The notes: generated from the sequence alone by a model not told the origin. A stretch of 36,727 nt of DNA from Chloroflexi bacterium HGW-Chloroflexi-1 (GCA_002842085.1 PHCA01000001.1:1511-38237); one strand, 5' to 3'. Numbered from the stretch's first letter, positions 16,992-25,506 are shown. Program-made: numbers and translations.

Positions 16992-17727
16992 GACGCACGA
17001 CCTCCGGCGACGGCACTTCGTAAACATATGGTTCGGCGCGGACTTCCTGTATGTAGACCGGCTCCCAACCCTGGGTGATCACTCGGCCCGCCAACGCGCG
17101 CTGGTCGGCATCAGCGTCCACCACGCGGCCGTCGTGAATTGCCACGAATTGCCCTGCGTGGGTGTCGAGCAACTCCGGCAGCAGCCGCTGGAACGCGGCG
17201 CGCTCAGACTGCAAATGGGCCAGTTGTTCCTCTCTCCAGGACTGGGATCGGCGCCACGACTGGAAGGCCTGATACTCCTCGGGCGCGATCAGCGCGGCAA
17301 CCAGTCGCCCCTCAAGCTCCAACACTACGGGGCCGTGGGCCAACACAGTCTCGTCAAAAGGCACGCCGTAGACGGTTGGCGGCTCCTGCACGGTGATGAC
17401 CCGGGCTTTCGGCGCATACTCGCCCTGGGAGGGGGCTTCCAGGGCGGCCAGCCCGGCTTCGACAGCAGCGGCTCGCCCTCGCGCTAGCTCCGCCGATTCG
17501 GCATCCCACGCGGCCGGTTGCATCTCGACACCCGTCGGGGCGGCCGGCGAGGTCATCTCGCGCTTCAACCGCTCTACCTCTTCCACGGGCACCCGGCGAT
17601 AGCGGCTGCCGGGCAGCCGGATCATGCGAATCAGGCCGCGCTTTTCCCAACTGCGCAGAGTTTGCTCATGGACGCTCAACTCCTGGGCCGCGCGCTTCAG
17701 GGTCAGGTGCACTTGCGGTTTGCTCAT
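16969..17727 (-). CDS. MerR/excisionase-type HTH protein with C-terminal DUF5678-like region
   Basis: LTLKRAAQELSVHEQTLRSWEKRGLIRMIRLPGSRYRRVPVEEVERL; ...DTHAGQFVAIHDGRVVDADADQRALAGRVI. Confidence 0.65.
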   Translation of the reverse strand: MSKPQVHLTLKRAAQELSVHEQTLRSWEKRGLIRMIRLPGSRYRRVPVEEVERLKREMTSPAAPTGVEMQPAAWDAESAELARGRAAAVEAGLAALEAPSQGEYAPKARVITVQEPPTVYGVPFDETVLAHGPVVLELEGRLVAALIAPEEYQAFQSWRRSQSWREEQLAHLQSERAAFQRLLPELLDTHAGQFVAIHDGRVVDADADQRALAGRVITQGWEPVYIQEVRAEPYVYEVPSPEVVRHVPLRRE

Positions 17728-17745
17728 AGCGTGTCTCCCGGTCTC

Positions 17746-17768
17746 ATGTTGTCAACATTATACAACAT
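17746..17768 (-). promoter_or_regulatory. dyad overlapping a TATAAT -10 upstream of the HTH gene (putative autoregulatory operator)
   Basis: ATGTTGTcaacattatACAACAT; revcomp of 17757-17762 is TATAAT. Confidence 0.4.
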
Positions 17769-17838
17769 TTGTCAGGATATCGCAAGGGTATCTTTTCAAC
17801 AAAGCGGGGCGACTTCCGAAGGATCCTCTCAGTTTTTC

Positions 17839-17899
17839 GGGGCTGTGGCCGGTCTGTGACCGAGCCACCGTGGCTCGGTCACAGACCGGCCACAGCCCC
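17839..17899. repeat. perfect 29-bp hairpin, copy 2 of the TGTGGCCGGTCTGTGACCGAGCCA family
   Basis: ggggctgtggccggtctgtgaccgagcca-ccg-tggctcggtcacagaccggccacagcccc; flanked by ggatcctctcag and agagaggatac. Confidence 0.95.
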
Positions 17900-17911
17900 C
17901 AGAGAGAGGAT

Positions 17912-17944
17912 ACGTGCGACGCACCTCACAGGTGCGTCGCACGT
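17912..17944. repeat. perfect 15-bp hairpin with 3-nt loop just past the glyA-gcvT stop
   Basis: acgtgcgacgcacct-cac-aggtgcgtcgcacgt. Confidence 0.9.
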
Positions 17945-17951
17945 GAAGTGC

Positions 17952-20900
17952 CTATTCGCCCGCCGGCAAGAAGCCCGGCGCTGATTCGACGGGCTTGCCG
18001 CGCCAGTGTGAGCGCTCGGCGTTGTCCGGGAAGCGGCGGAGGAGGGTGGCTCCGTCGGGCAGTTGGAGCTTGTCGCCCGGCTGGAGGTTGGCCTTGTTGG
18101 CCTTCTCGACCAGTGGTTTGGCTGGCAGGCTGAAGACGCCGATCCGGTCCCCCTGTTTGTGGTAGCGGCTCTGGATGTAGGCCAGCCCCAGGATCACGCC
18201 GTCCACGTCCACGGCCGCGCTGGTGACGTAGCCGATGGCCTGCCCCTTTTTGTTGATCACCGGATCGCCGGTCTTGGGCATCCGCACCCCGCGCTCGTTC
18301 ATGCGGAAACGGGCGATCTCCATCGTCCGCTGCTTTTCGCTGGCGATGTGCGCGGCCCGGCCGATGAAGTAAGGCTTATGCAGCTTGACGTAGCCGGGGA
18401 AGCCGGCGCCGACCGGCGAAATGTCGAAGTGGCCGGCCAGCTCGTGGCCGTAGAGCGGCAGGCCGGCCTCGGTCCGGGTGCTGTCGCGGGCGGCCAAACC
18501 GCACGGCTGCAGCCCGAACGGCTTGCCGGCTTCCAGCAGCGTCTCCCAGAACGCCACGGCCCGATCCGGGTGAATGAACAGCTCGTAGCCCACGTCCTCG
18601 CCGGTGTAGCCCGTTCGGGAGATTACGAGATCGAATCCGGCCAGATTACACTCGATCAGCCCGGTCTTGCGCACGCGGCCGATGCGATCCGCCAGCCGTG
18701 GGTCATCCACCATGCTCTGGAGGATGCGCAGGCTGGCCGGGCCCTGCAGCGCCAGGTCGACGCGCATGTCCGGCCCGCTTGACGGATCCTTCAGGTTGCG
18801 CAATGTGGTCGGGCGCAACACCTCGAGATCGGGCCGCTCGCGATCGATCAGCACCTCACTGCGGTTCACGGCGTTGATCCAGGCCCAATCCTTGTCCGCG
18901 TTGGACGCGTTGACCACCATCAGGTACTTGTCGCGCGCTCGCCGGTAGACCAGCAGGTCGTCGATCACCTTGCCGTCCGGGTCCAGGAAGTAGCTGTAGA
19001 AGCTCTCACCCGGCGCGTACCAGCGGACGTAGTTGGTGCAGACCAGGTCCAGGAATTCGGTGGCGTGGGGACCGCTGATTTCGAATACACCCATGTGGGC
19101 CACGTCGAACAGCCCGGCGTGTTTGCGGACCGCGTTGTGCTCGTCGAGCACGCCGGTGTACCAGACCGGCATCTCCCACCCGGCAAAGGGGATCACCCTG
19201 GTGGTGTGCGCCTTGTGCCATTCGTAGAGGGGGGTACGTTGGTAGATTGGTAGATTGGTAGATTGAGGGGTTGGCAGGTTGGTAGATTGGTAGATTGGTA
19301 GATTGGTAGATTGAACGGCGCGGACTTCGGCGAGGACGTGTTGGCCGACGAAATAGGGCTTGCGCAGCTCGAAGCGGGACGGCGCGACCCCGTACAGGTC
19401 GGCGCCGGAGGGACGTTCCTCGGTGACGTGAAAGCCCGTCGGGTCGTTCACCCCTAGCAGGCGTCCAGCCATGATCAACAAATCTACGTCAGGCTTGACC
19501 TCCGCCCACTCGTCGGGCGGAGGCGCAGCCGATGGCCGTGACATCGGCTGCCGGGTGACGGCCGCGAAGAGCCGTGAGACCATGTTCGGGCCGATCTGTG
19601 ACAGATCCTCAACGATCAGCGGCCCTTCGACCTTGGCGAGGAGATCGCTCCGATCGAAGATGATGTAGCCGTCTCCCAGGCCGCGCAGCCAGGCCTTGAC
19701 GCGCTCGTGGTGAACCGGCTGGGTGCGAAGGATGAAGCGGTCACGGCCGCGTTCGTCTTGCGGTAACCGCATCACTGCTACGTCGCTCATCAGCCGGCCG
19801 TCGGGATTTAGAATGAAGCCAAAACTATGCTCGCCGGGCGCTAACGCGCCCACATCGCAGGTGAGGATCTGGTTCAGGCCAGACTCGGCGCGTTCGCCGG
19901 TGACGAGGAGCAGGCCGGGGCGGAGGAGCGGCCCGGTCTGGAGACCGGCCCCAGCAGGATTGGGAAGCATATAGTAATGCGGATATCCCGTGCCCCGATT
20001 CTCGGTCTCGGCCACCCCCTTCGCCGCCAGCGCCGCGACCTCGGCCTTCACCTCCTCCAGCACGTCCAGTTCGATCTTGCCCCTGGGCAGCTCGCCCGCC
20101 AACCCCATGTAGCTGAACGGCCGGATGTTGGTCACAACCTTGTGAATCAGCCCGGCCACCTGATCCATCTCGGCTGGACCGAAGCCGCGCTGGGTGAGCC
20201 ACGGCGCGCCCAGGCGGATGCCCATCGCCAGGCCGGTCTGCGTGTCGCCGGGGATGGTGTTCTTGTTGGCGACGATGCCCGCCATGTCGAGGATGCGCAC
20301 GGCCGGTTCCCCGCGTAGGGGCGATCCCTTGCGGTCGCCCACGCTGTTGAGGTCCAACATGCAGAAATGGCTGTCGGTGCCGCCGTAGGCCAACCCCAGG
20401 CCGCGTTTCACCAGCCCGTCAGCCAACGCCGCGGCGTTTTCCTCGATCCCGAACATCATCCGCCGGAACGCCTTGCTCTGGGCGATCTTGAACATCACGG
20501 CCATGGCGGCGAACTTCTGCGGGTGGGGACCGCCCTGTTCGCCGGGGAAGACGGCCAGGTCAACCCGGCGGGCCAGTTCCTCGTCGGTGGTCACGATGAC
20601 CGCGCCGCGCGGCCCGCAGAGGGTCTTGTGCGTGGTGAAGGTGATCACGTCGGCGATGCCGACCGGGCTGGGGAACGCGCCCGCGGCCACCATGCCGGCC
20701 GGGTGGCTGATGTCGGCCAGCAGCAGCGCGCCGACCTCGTGCGCAATGGCCGCGAACGCCTGCCAGTCGGGCGCCCAGGTATACGACGTAAAGCCGGCGA
20801 TCATCATCTTGGGCCGGTGCCGCCGCGCCAGGTCGCGCAGCTCGTCGTAGTCCAGCTTGCCCGTGGTCTTGCTGACGCCGTAGGGGACGACGTGGTAGCG

Positions 20901-21434
20901 CTTGCCCGAGAAGTTGAACTCGGAGCCGTGGGTCAGGTGGCCGCCCTGGTAGAGATCCATGCCCATGACCGTGTCGCCGGCCTGCACCACGGTATCGTAG
21001 ACGGCCAGATTGGCCGCCGCGCCGGAGAGGGGCTGGACGTTGACATAAATATCGCCGGAGCTGACGCGCTCGTTGGCGAAGGTGTCCGCGCAGCGTCGTT
21101 GTGCGAGCGTCTCGACGAAATGGACGTAGTCTACGCCTTTGTAGAAGCGCCGATCGCCGTAGCGGCGGTAGTAGGCCAGCTCGTGATCGAAGTCGAGGAT
21201 GGTCTCCTCGTCCTCGCGGGTCATGCGGAGCGGGGGATAGCCCTCGGCATACACGTTGTTGAAGACCGAGCCGAGCGCCTGGCGGACGGCCTTCGGCGCG
21301 ATGGACTCGGAGGGGATCATGATCAGCTTGCGCGCCTGGCGCTCCTCCTCGAAGCCGATGATGGCGTCGGTGTCAGGGTCCACCAGGCCGATCTCGGCGC
21401 CGAGAAAAGTGTTCCAGTATTCGTGGTCGGGCAT
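17952..21434 (-). CDS. serine hydroxymethyltransferase fused to a partial GcvT-like region and a full aminomethyltransferase (GcvT)
   Basis: SHMT: LIMIPSESIAPKAV..., FTTHKTLCGPRGA; GcvT: RTPLYEWHKAHTTRVIPFAGWEMPVWY...RTGYTGEDVGYELFI...; one uninterrupted 1160-codon ORF. Confidence 0.85.
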   Translation of the reverse strand: MPDHEYWNTFLGAEIGLVDPDTDAIIGFEEERQARKLIMIPSESIAPKAVRQALGSVFNNVYAEGYPPLRMTREDEETILDFDHELAYYRRYGDRRFYKGVDYVHFVETLAQRRCADTFANERVSSGDIYVNVQPLSGAAANLAVYDTVVQAGDTVMGMDLYQGGHLTHGSEFNFSGKRYHVVPYGVSKTTGKLDYDELRDLARRHRPKMMIAGFTSYTWAPDWQAFAAIAHEVGALLLADISHPAGMVAAGAFPSPVGIADVITFTTHKTLCGPRGAVIVTTDEELARRVDLAVFPGEQGGPHPQKFAAMAVMFKIAQSKAFRRMMFGIEENAAALADGLVKRGLGLAYGGTDSHFCMLDLNSVGDRKGSPLRGEPAVRILDMAGIVANKNTIPGDTQTGLAMGIRLGAPWLTQRGFGPAEMDQVAGLIHKVVTNIRPFSYMGLAGELPRGKIELDVLEEVKAEVAALAAKGVAETENRGTGYPHYYMLPNPAGAGLQTGPLLRPGLLLVTGERAESGLNQILTCDVGALAPGEHSFGFILNPDGRLMSDVAVMRLPQDERGRDRFILRTQPVHHERVKAWLRGLGDGYIIFDRSDLLAKVEGPLIVEDLSQIGPNMVSRLFAAVTRQPMSRPSAAPPPDEWAEVKPDVDLLIMAGRLLGVNDPTGFHVTEERPSGADLYGVAPSRFELRKPYFVGQHVLAEVRAVQSTNLPIYQSTNLPTPQSTNLPIYQRTPLYEWHKAHTTRVIPFAGWEMPVWYTGVLDEHNAVRKHAGLFDVAHMGVFEISGPHATEFLDLVCTNYVRWYAPGESFYSYFLDPDGKVIDDLLVYRRARDKYLMVVNASNADKDWAWINAVNRSEVLIDRERPDLEVLRPTTLRNLKDPSSGPDMRVDLALQGPASLRILQSMVDDPRLADRIGRVRKTGLIECNLAGFDLVISRTGYTGEDVGYELFIHPDRAVAFWETLLEAGKPFGLQPCGLAARDSTRTEAGLPLYGHELAGHFDISPVGAGFPGYVKLHKPYFIGRAAHIASEKQRTMEIARFRMNERGVRMPKTGDPVINKKGQAIGYVTSAAVDVDGVILGLAYIQSRYHKQGDRIGVFSLPAKPLVEKANKANLQPGDKLQLPDGATLLRRFPDNAERSHWRGKPVESAPGFLPAGE
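19239..19314. repeat. octanucleotide array TTGGTAGA inside the SHMT-GcvT ORF, encoding QSTNLPIYQSTNLPTPQSTNLPIYQ
   Basis: ttggtagattggtagattggtagattgaggggttggcaggttggtagattggtagattggtagattggtagattg read directly. Confidence 0.95.
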
Positions 21435-21470
21435 GACGCCGTCACTCCTTTATGCGATGTGCGAAGCTAT

Positions 21471-21591
21471 GTATCCTCTCAAGCGACAGCCATAATCCGG
21501 GATGGCTGTGGCCGGTCTCCTGACCGAGCCACGGTGGCTCGGTCAGGAGACCGGCCACAGCGAGCGATTCCCCGAAAAATTGAGAAGATAC
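21471..21591. mobile_element. 121-bp MITE with 12-bp imperfect TIRs, 27-bp central hairpin and target-site duplication (hairpin family copy 3)
   Basis: gtatcctctcaa...ttgagaagatac flanked by gaagctat at 21463-21470 and 21592-21599; hairpin gctgtggccggtctcctgaccgagcca-cgg-tggctcggtcaggagaccggccacagc. Confidence 0.85.
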
Positions 21592-21666
21592 GAAGCTATG
21601 ATAGGGGGTGTCTGTTGTCCTGGCGGTCTACCGTTTGAGGCGAACGTTCCGTCTGTCCAAAATTGG

Positions 21667-21930
21667 CTATACCGTACACTGGATTGGTAGGCTACGCTTC
21701 TCGAGCTCCTCGTATAACTCTCTGTAGCTCAAGCCTGATCGGCGCGCCATTCCGCGCAACGTGATGTCGCCTCGTTGGTATTGATCGTGCAATTTCCTGA
21801 TCTGGGCCTCGTATCCCCTGCGCAGGAGCAAGCTAAGAATCGTTTGAGGAGTCTGACGCTTCTCAGTTGCCCGGCGCTGTGCGTAGCGCGACACCACATC
21901 ATCCACCACAACCAGCATCTCTGCACTCAT
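21667..21930 (-). CDS. small antitoxin-like protein (UPF0175-like)
   Basis: LHDQYQRGDITLRGMARRSGLSYRELYEELEKRSLPIQ; directly downstream of a PIN ORF. Confidence 0.55.
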   Translation of the reverse strand: MSAEMLVVVDDVVSRYAQRRATEKRQTPQTILSLLLRRGYEAQIRKLHDQYQRGDITLRGMARRSGLSYRELYEELEKRSLPIQCTV

Positions 21931-21931
21931 T

Positions 21932-22462
21932 TCACACCCTGCCTTTCAGTTGTTCCACCGAATGCTCGATAAACCCGGCGCGATATCGCGGCTTGAGAGC
22001 GATTAGCGCTTTTTCACCGCGTTCCGACGGCATGAATCTCTGTCTGACCATCTCGACTACGAGATCGGGCAAGAACCAGGGCCGCATCTCAAAGCGATGC
22101 AAAATGATGTACAGCAGCCGATCATCCACAATGACGTGTTCGTAGACAGATGTCTGCCGGCATAGTTTGAGAACCTCTTTGTCGCCTCTCTCCACGCCAT
22201 AGGCACTCACCACACGATCGAACACGGGCTCGACCAAAGAGATGGGCGAGACGCTGATCTGATGACTCGTAATGCGCGCGTCGAGTTCGTGTGCATCCGC
22301 ATAACCCTGGCCCACGCCTTGGTCAACGGTCTCCTGTTTGATCGTTGGTGGAACGACAACCTGCGCGTATGTGAGCACATCGTCTGGAAGCAGCCATCCC
22401 TGCACCGTTGTCTTGGCCGCTGCAATCAACGCGCTGGCATCAAAGATCAGTTGTCGGGACAT
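21932..22462 (-). CDS. PIN-like domain protein (putative toxin)
   Basis: LIFDASALIAAAKTT...VVVPPTIKQETVDQG...EHVIVDDRLLYIILHRF. Confidence 0.6.
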   Translation of the reverse strand: MSRQLIFDASALIAAAKTTVQGWLLPDDVLTYAQVVVPPTIKQETVDQGVGQGYADAHELDARITSHQISVSPISLVEPVFDRVVSAYGVERGDKEVLKLCRQTSVYEHVIVDDRLLYIILHRFEMRPWFLPDLVVEMVRQRFMPSERGEKALIALKPRYRAGFIEHSVEQLKGRV

Positions 22463-22571
22463 TGGCGAAGCATCCTTTGCGATTCTAGCCGCTATTGTAT
22501 CACCCGGCCGTTACTCTGGCAACCTGTACTCGCACGCCAGAAAAAAGTTGGGACCTCACCCTTTGACCCTT

Positions 22572-22889
22572 TCAAAAGAACCCCAGCTGGTCCTTCGCTT
22601 CCTGACTCATCCGCTCCGGGCCCCACATCGGCGTCCAGACGATGTGCACGTCGATGCGGTTCAGGTCGGGGAAAGCGCGCTGGATGCAGGTCTGCACGCC
22701 GGAGATAATCTGCGGGCCGATGGGGCAGCCGGGGCTGGTCAGGGTCATCTCGACGTCCACGGTGTTGCCCGTTTCGGGTGCCTGGATATCATAGACCAGG
22801 CCCAGATCGACGATGTTCAGACCGAGCTCGGGATCGTACACGTTCTTGCGGATCGCCTCCCGCACGCCTTCCACGGTAACGTTAGCCAT
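22572..22889 (-). CDS. DUF59/MIP18 family (SufT/PaaD-like) Fe-S assembly protein
   Basis: VREAIRKNVYDPELGLNIVDLGLVYDI...MTLTSPGCPIGPQI. Confidence 0.85.
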   Translation of the reverse strand: MANVTVEGVREAIRKNVYDPELGLNIVDLGLVYDIQAPETGNTVDVEMTLTSPGCPIGPQIISGVQTCIQRAFPDLNRIDVHIVWTPMWGPERMSQEAKDQLGFF

Positions 22890-23073
22890 GGCCTTCTCCT
22901 GACGCTCGATGACCGGCGCGGGGGGCGACCGGCTTCGTCTTGGTTTCGTCGTTCTTCCGCATCAGCCGATTCAACAAGGACAGCTCTCTCCTCACCTTTT
23001 CGTTGTCGTTAACTCCAAAAATCGGACGCGGAGAACGCGGATAGAACTTAAATCGGGGGTTCTCGTTGCGGCT

Positions 23074-23382
23074 TCAAGCCGCGATCAGGACATCCTCGCC
23101 CTCGACCTTCACCTCATACGTCGGCGCGGGGTCCACGGCGGGCATCTTGAGGGCCGCGCCGGTGCGCACGTCGAAGCGCGCGCCGTGCCGCGGGCAGATC
23201 AGCTCGCAGCCTTCCAGCTTCCCTTCCCCCAACGGGCCGCCATCGTGGGTGCAAACATCCTCGATAGCGAAGAACTCGCCGTCCAGGTTGACGACGACGA
23301 CCTCGATGCCATCAACCTCCACGATCTTTTTCTCGCCGGGCGCGATCTCGTCGGTGCGAGCGACTTCGATGAAGTTGGTCAT
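23074..23382 (-). CDS. Rieske [2Fe-2S] ferredoxin
   Basis: DVCTHDGGPLGEGKLEGCELICPRHGARFDVRTG; aaggggagcacgtATG. Confidence 0.85.
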   Translation of the reverse strand: MTNFIEVARTDEIAPGEKKIVEVDGIEVVVVNLDGEFFAIEDVCTHDGGPLGEGKLEGCELICPRHGARFDVRTGAALKMPAVDPAPTYEVKVEGEDVLIAA

Positions 23383-23490
23383 ACGTGCTCCCCTTTTGGT
23401 GGACAGGGAAACGAGGGTACCCTGGGAAATTGGTAGATTGGTAGATTGGTAAAATGGTAGATTGGTGATTGGCATTGCCAAGCCACATCG

Positions 23491-23570
23491 TCACCCTGTC
23501 ACCCTGTCACCCCTTCACCCTGTCACCGTGTCACCGTGTCACCGTGTCACCGCGTCACCGTGTCATCCTC
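23491..23570. repeat. octanucleotide array GTCACCCT/GTCACCGT overlapping the sufU 3' end
   Basis: gtcaccct x2, gtcacccc, ttcaccct, gtcaccgt x3, gtcaccgc, gtcaccgt, gtcatcct. Confidence 0.9.
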
Positions 23571-23933
23571 CCCCAACCCCCACACCGCCGCCTTCAACGC
23601 CTTCAGCGGCAGCAACGCGCACTTGATGCGGACCGGCCCGACTTCGATGCCCAGCAGGTCGAGGATGTTATCTTTGTCCCACTCTTTTAGCTCGTCCAGC
23701 GACATGCCGATGATCTCCTCGGACATCATCGACGCGGCCGCCCGGCTGATGGCGCAACCCTGGCCCGTGAACGCGACGTCCACGACATGGTCATCCTCGA
23801 TCCTGAGCTCCAGGTTGATCTCGTCGCCGCAAAATGGGTTGGTGTCGTGATACGTCAGCGTCGGGTTGTCCAGATGCCCGAAGTGCCGCGGGTGTTTGTA
23901 GTGGTCGAGGATCTCCTCTGCGTATAGGTCCAT
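23547..23933 (-). CDS. sufU: SufU-like Fe-S scaffold/sulfur transfer protein
   Basis: HYKHPRHFGHLDNPTLTYHDTNPFCGDEINLELR...FTGQGCAIS...RIKCALLPLKALKAAV. Confidence 0.85.
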   Translation of the reverse strand: MDLYAEEILDHYKHPRHFGHLDNPTLTYHDTNPFCGDEINLELRIEDDHVVDVAFTGQGCAISRAAASMMSEEIIGMSLDELKEWDKDNILDLLGIEVGPVRIKCALLPLKALKAAVWGLGEDDTVTR

Positions 23934-23993
23934 GCCGGTTCCTTATAGTATTACCCAGTAACATTCGCGTGGATCGCGAGAATCTTTGACGGC

Positions 23994-24105
23994 GTCATTG
24001 CGAGCGGTTTTTGCGAAGCAATCGAGATTGCCGCAATCTCCCTCATGTGTCAGAGATTGCTTTGCTTCGTGCCTCGCAACCGCACACCCCGCTCCTCGCA
24101 ATGAC
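23994..24105. repeat. TCATTGCGAG-type palindromic repeat, 11-bp inverted ends
   Basis: gtcattgcgagcggtttttgcgaagcaatc ... gattgctttgcttcg...ctcgcaatgac. Confidence 0.75.
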
Positions 24106-24196
24106 TACCATGTTTGGTTGCGGCTGGAGGCCGCGCTATGAAGGTGTGAAGTGAACGGCTTTCCGAAAGGAGCAGTCCCTTCACACCCGTGATAGA

Positions 24197-25459
24197 TCAA
24201 TAGCTAAAGAATTCCACTACCTTGTGCAATCCGGCCACCAGCAGATCGATCTCGGCCTCGGTGTTGTAGATGTAGAAGCTGGCCCGCGCACTGGCCGGGA
24301 TGCCGTAGCGTTCGTGGAGCGGTTGGGCGCAGTGGTGGCCGGCCCGGATGGCGATGCCCATCGAGTCGAGCACGCCCGCGATGTCGTGCGGGTGCACGTC
24401 CCCGAGGATAAAACTCACCAGCCCGCCCCGCTGTTCGGGGCCAGGCCCCAAGATCTTCAGCCCTTCCACCTCCGACAGCTTTTGCATGGCGTACGCGGTG
24501 ATCTCCTGCTCGTGGCGGTGGACGGTGTCCATGCCGATGGCGTCCAGATAATCCACGGCCGCGCCGAAACCGATCGCTTCAGCGATGGCCGGCGTGCCCG
24601 CCTCGAACTTCCACGGCAGCTCGTTCCACGTTGACTCGCGCAGGTGGACCTCGCGGATCATGTCGCCGCCGCCCATGAACGGCGGCATGGCGTTCAGGAG
24701 CTCGCGACGGCCCCACAGCGCGCCGATGCCGGTCGGGCCCAGCATCTTGTGCGCACTGAACGCCAGGAAGTCGATGTCCAGTTCTTGCACGTTCACCGGC
24801 ATGTGTGGGACGCTCTGCGCGCCATCCACCAGCACCAGGGCGCCGGCCCGATGGGCCGCCGCGGTCAGCTCCTTGACCGGGTTGATCGTGCCCAGGACGT
24901 TGGACATGGCCGTGAACGCGAAAAGCCGCGTGCGGGGGGTCAGCAGTCGGTCCGGATCGTCCAGGATCAGCGTGCCGTTGTCAGCGATGGGCACGAAGTC
25001 CAGGTCCACGCTGGTCTCGGCGGCCAGGATCTGCCAGGGCACCAGGTTGGCGTGATGTTCCATCTCGGTGAGCAGGATGCGGTCACCGCGGCGCAGGTTG
25101 GCCCGGCCCCAACTGTAGGCGACCAGGTTGATCGCCTCGGTGGCGTTGCGCGTCCAGATCACTTCTTTCGGGCAGCACGCGCCGATGAAGTCGGCGACCC
25201 TGGCGCGGGCCGCCTCGTACTGGACCGTGGCCTCCTCGCTGAGCGTGTGGACCCCGCGATGCACGTTCGCGTGGGTGGTCTCGTAGTACCGCTCCATCGC
25301 GTCCAGCACGGCCTGGGGTTTCTGAGAGCTCGCGGCGCTGTCCAGATAGACCAACGGCTTGTCGTGGACGCGGCGGTGCAGGATCGGGAAGTCGGCGCGC
25401 AGGGCGTGTACGTCCAGATATTGGGTATTGGGTATTGGGGTCATGGTTGCTGTGGGCAT
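24197..25459 (-). CDS. sufS: SufS-type cysteine desulfurase
   Basis: YLDSAASSQKP, ALVLVDGAQSVPHM, DIDFLAFSAHKMLGPTGIG, IRAGHHCAQPLHERYG. Confidence 0.95.
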   Translation of the reverse strand: MPTATMTPIPNTQYLDVHALRADFPILHRRVHDKPLVYLDSAASSQKPQAVLDAMERYYETTHANVHRGVHTLSEEATVQYEAARARVADFIGACCPKEVIWTRNATEAINLVAYSWGRANLRRGDRILLTEMEHHANLVPWQILAAETSVDLDFVPIADNGTLILDDPDRLLTPRTRLFAFTAMSNVLGTINPVKELTAAAHRAGALVLVDGAQSVPHMPVNVQELDIDFLAFSAHKMLGPTGIGALWGRRELLNAMPPFMGGGDMIREVHLRESTWNELPWKFEAGTPAIAEAIGFGAAVDYLDAIGMDTVHRHEQEITAYAMQKLSEVEGLKILGPGPEQRGGLVSFILGDVHPHDIAGVLDSMGIAIRAGHHCAQPLHERYGIPASARASFYIYNTEAEIDLLVAGLHKVVEFFSY

Positions 25460-25465
25460 GACCAC
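25438..25465. repeat. 28-bp direct repeat copy A (sufS 5' end)
   Basis: gggtcatggttgctgtgggcatgaccac, identical at 26785-26812. Confidence 0.95.
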
Positions 25466-25470
25466 TCCTG

Positions 25471-25505
25471 ATTGCGGATTGCGGATTGCGGATTGCGGAT
25501 TGCGG
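25471..25505. repeat. heptanucleotide array GATTGCG
   Basis: gattgcggattgcggattgcggattgcggattgcgg. Confidence 0.9.
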
Positions 25506-25506
25506 A

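Noticed and set aside
17912-17944. Hairpin after the SHMT-GcvT stop as a Rho-independent terminator
   Set aside because: Perfect stem but no T-run on either strand; better described as a palindromic repeat
20367-21638. 423-aa plus-strand ORF opposite the SHMT domain
   Set aside because: Antisense to a strongly conserved SHMT; composition typical of a shadow ORF
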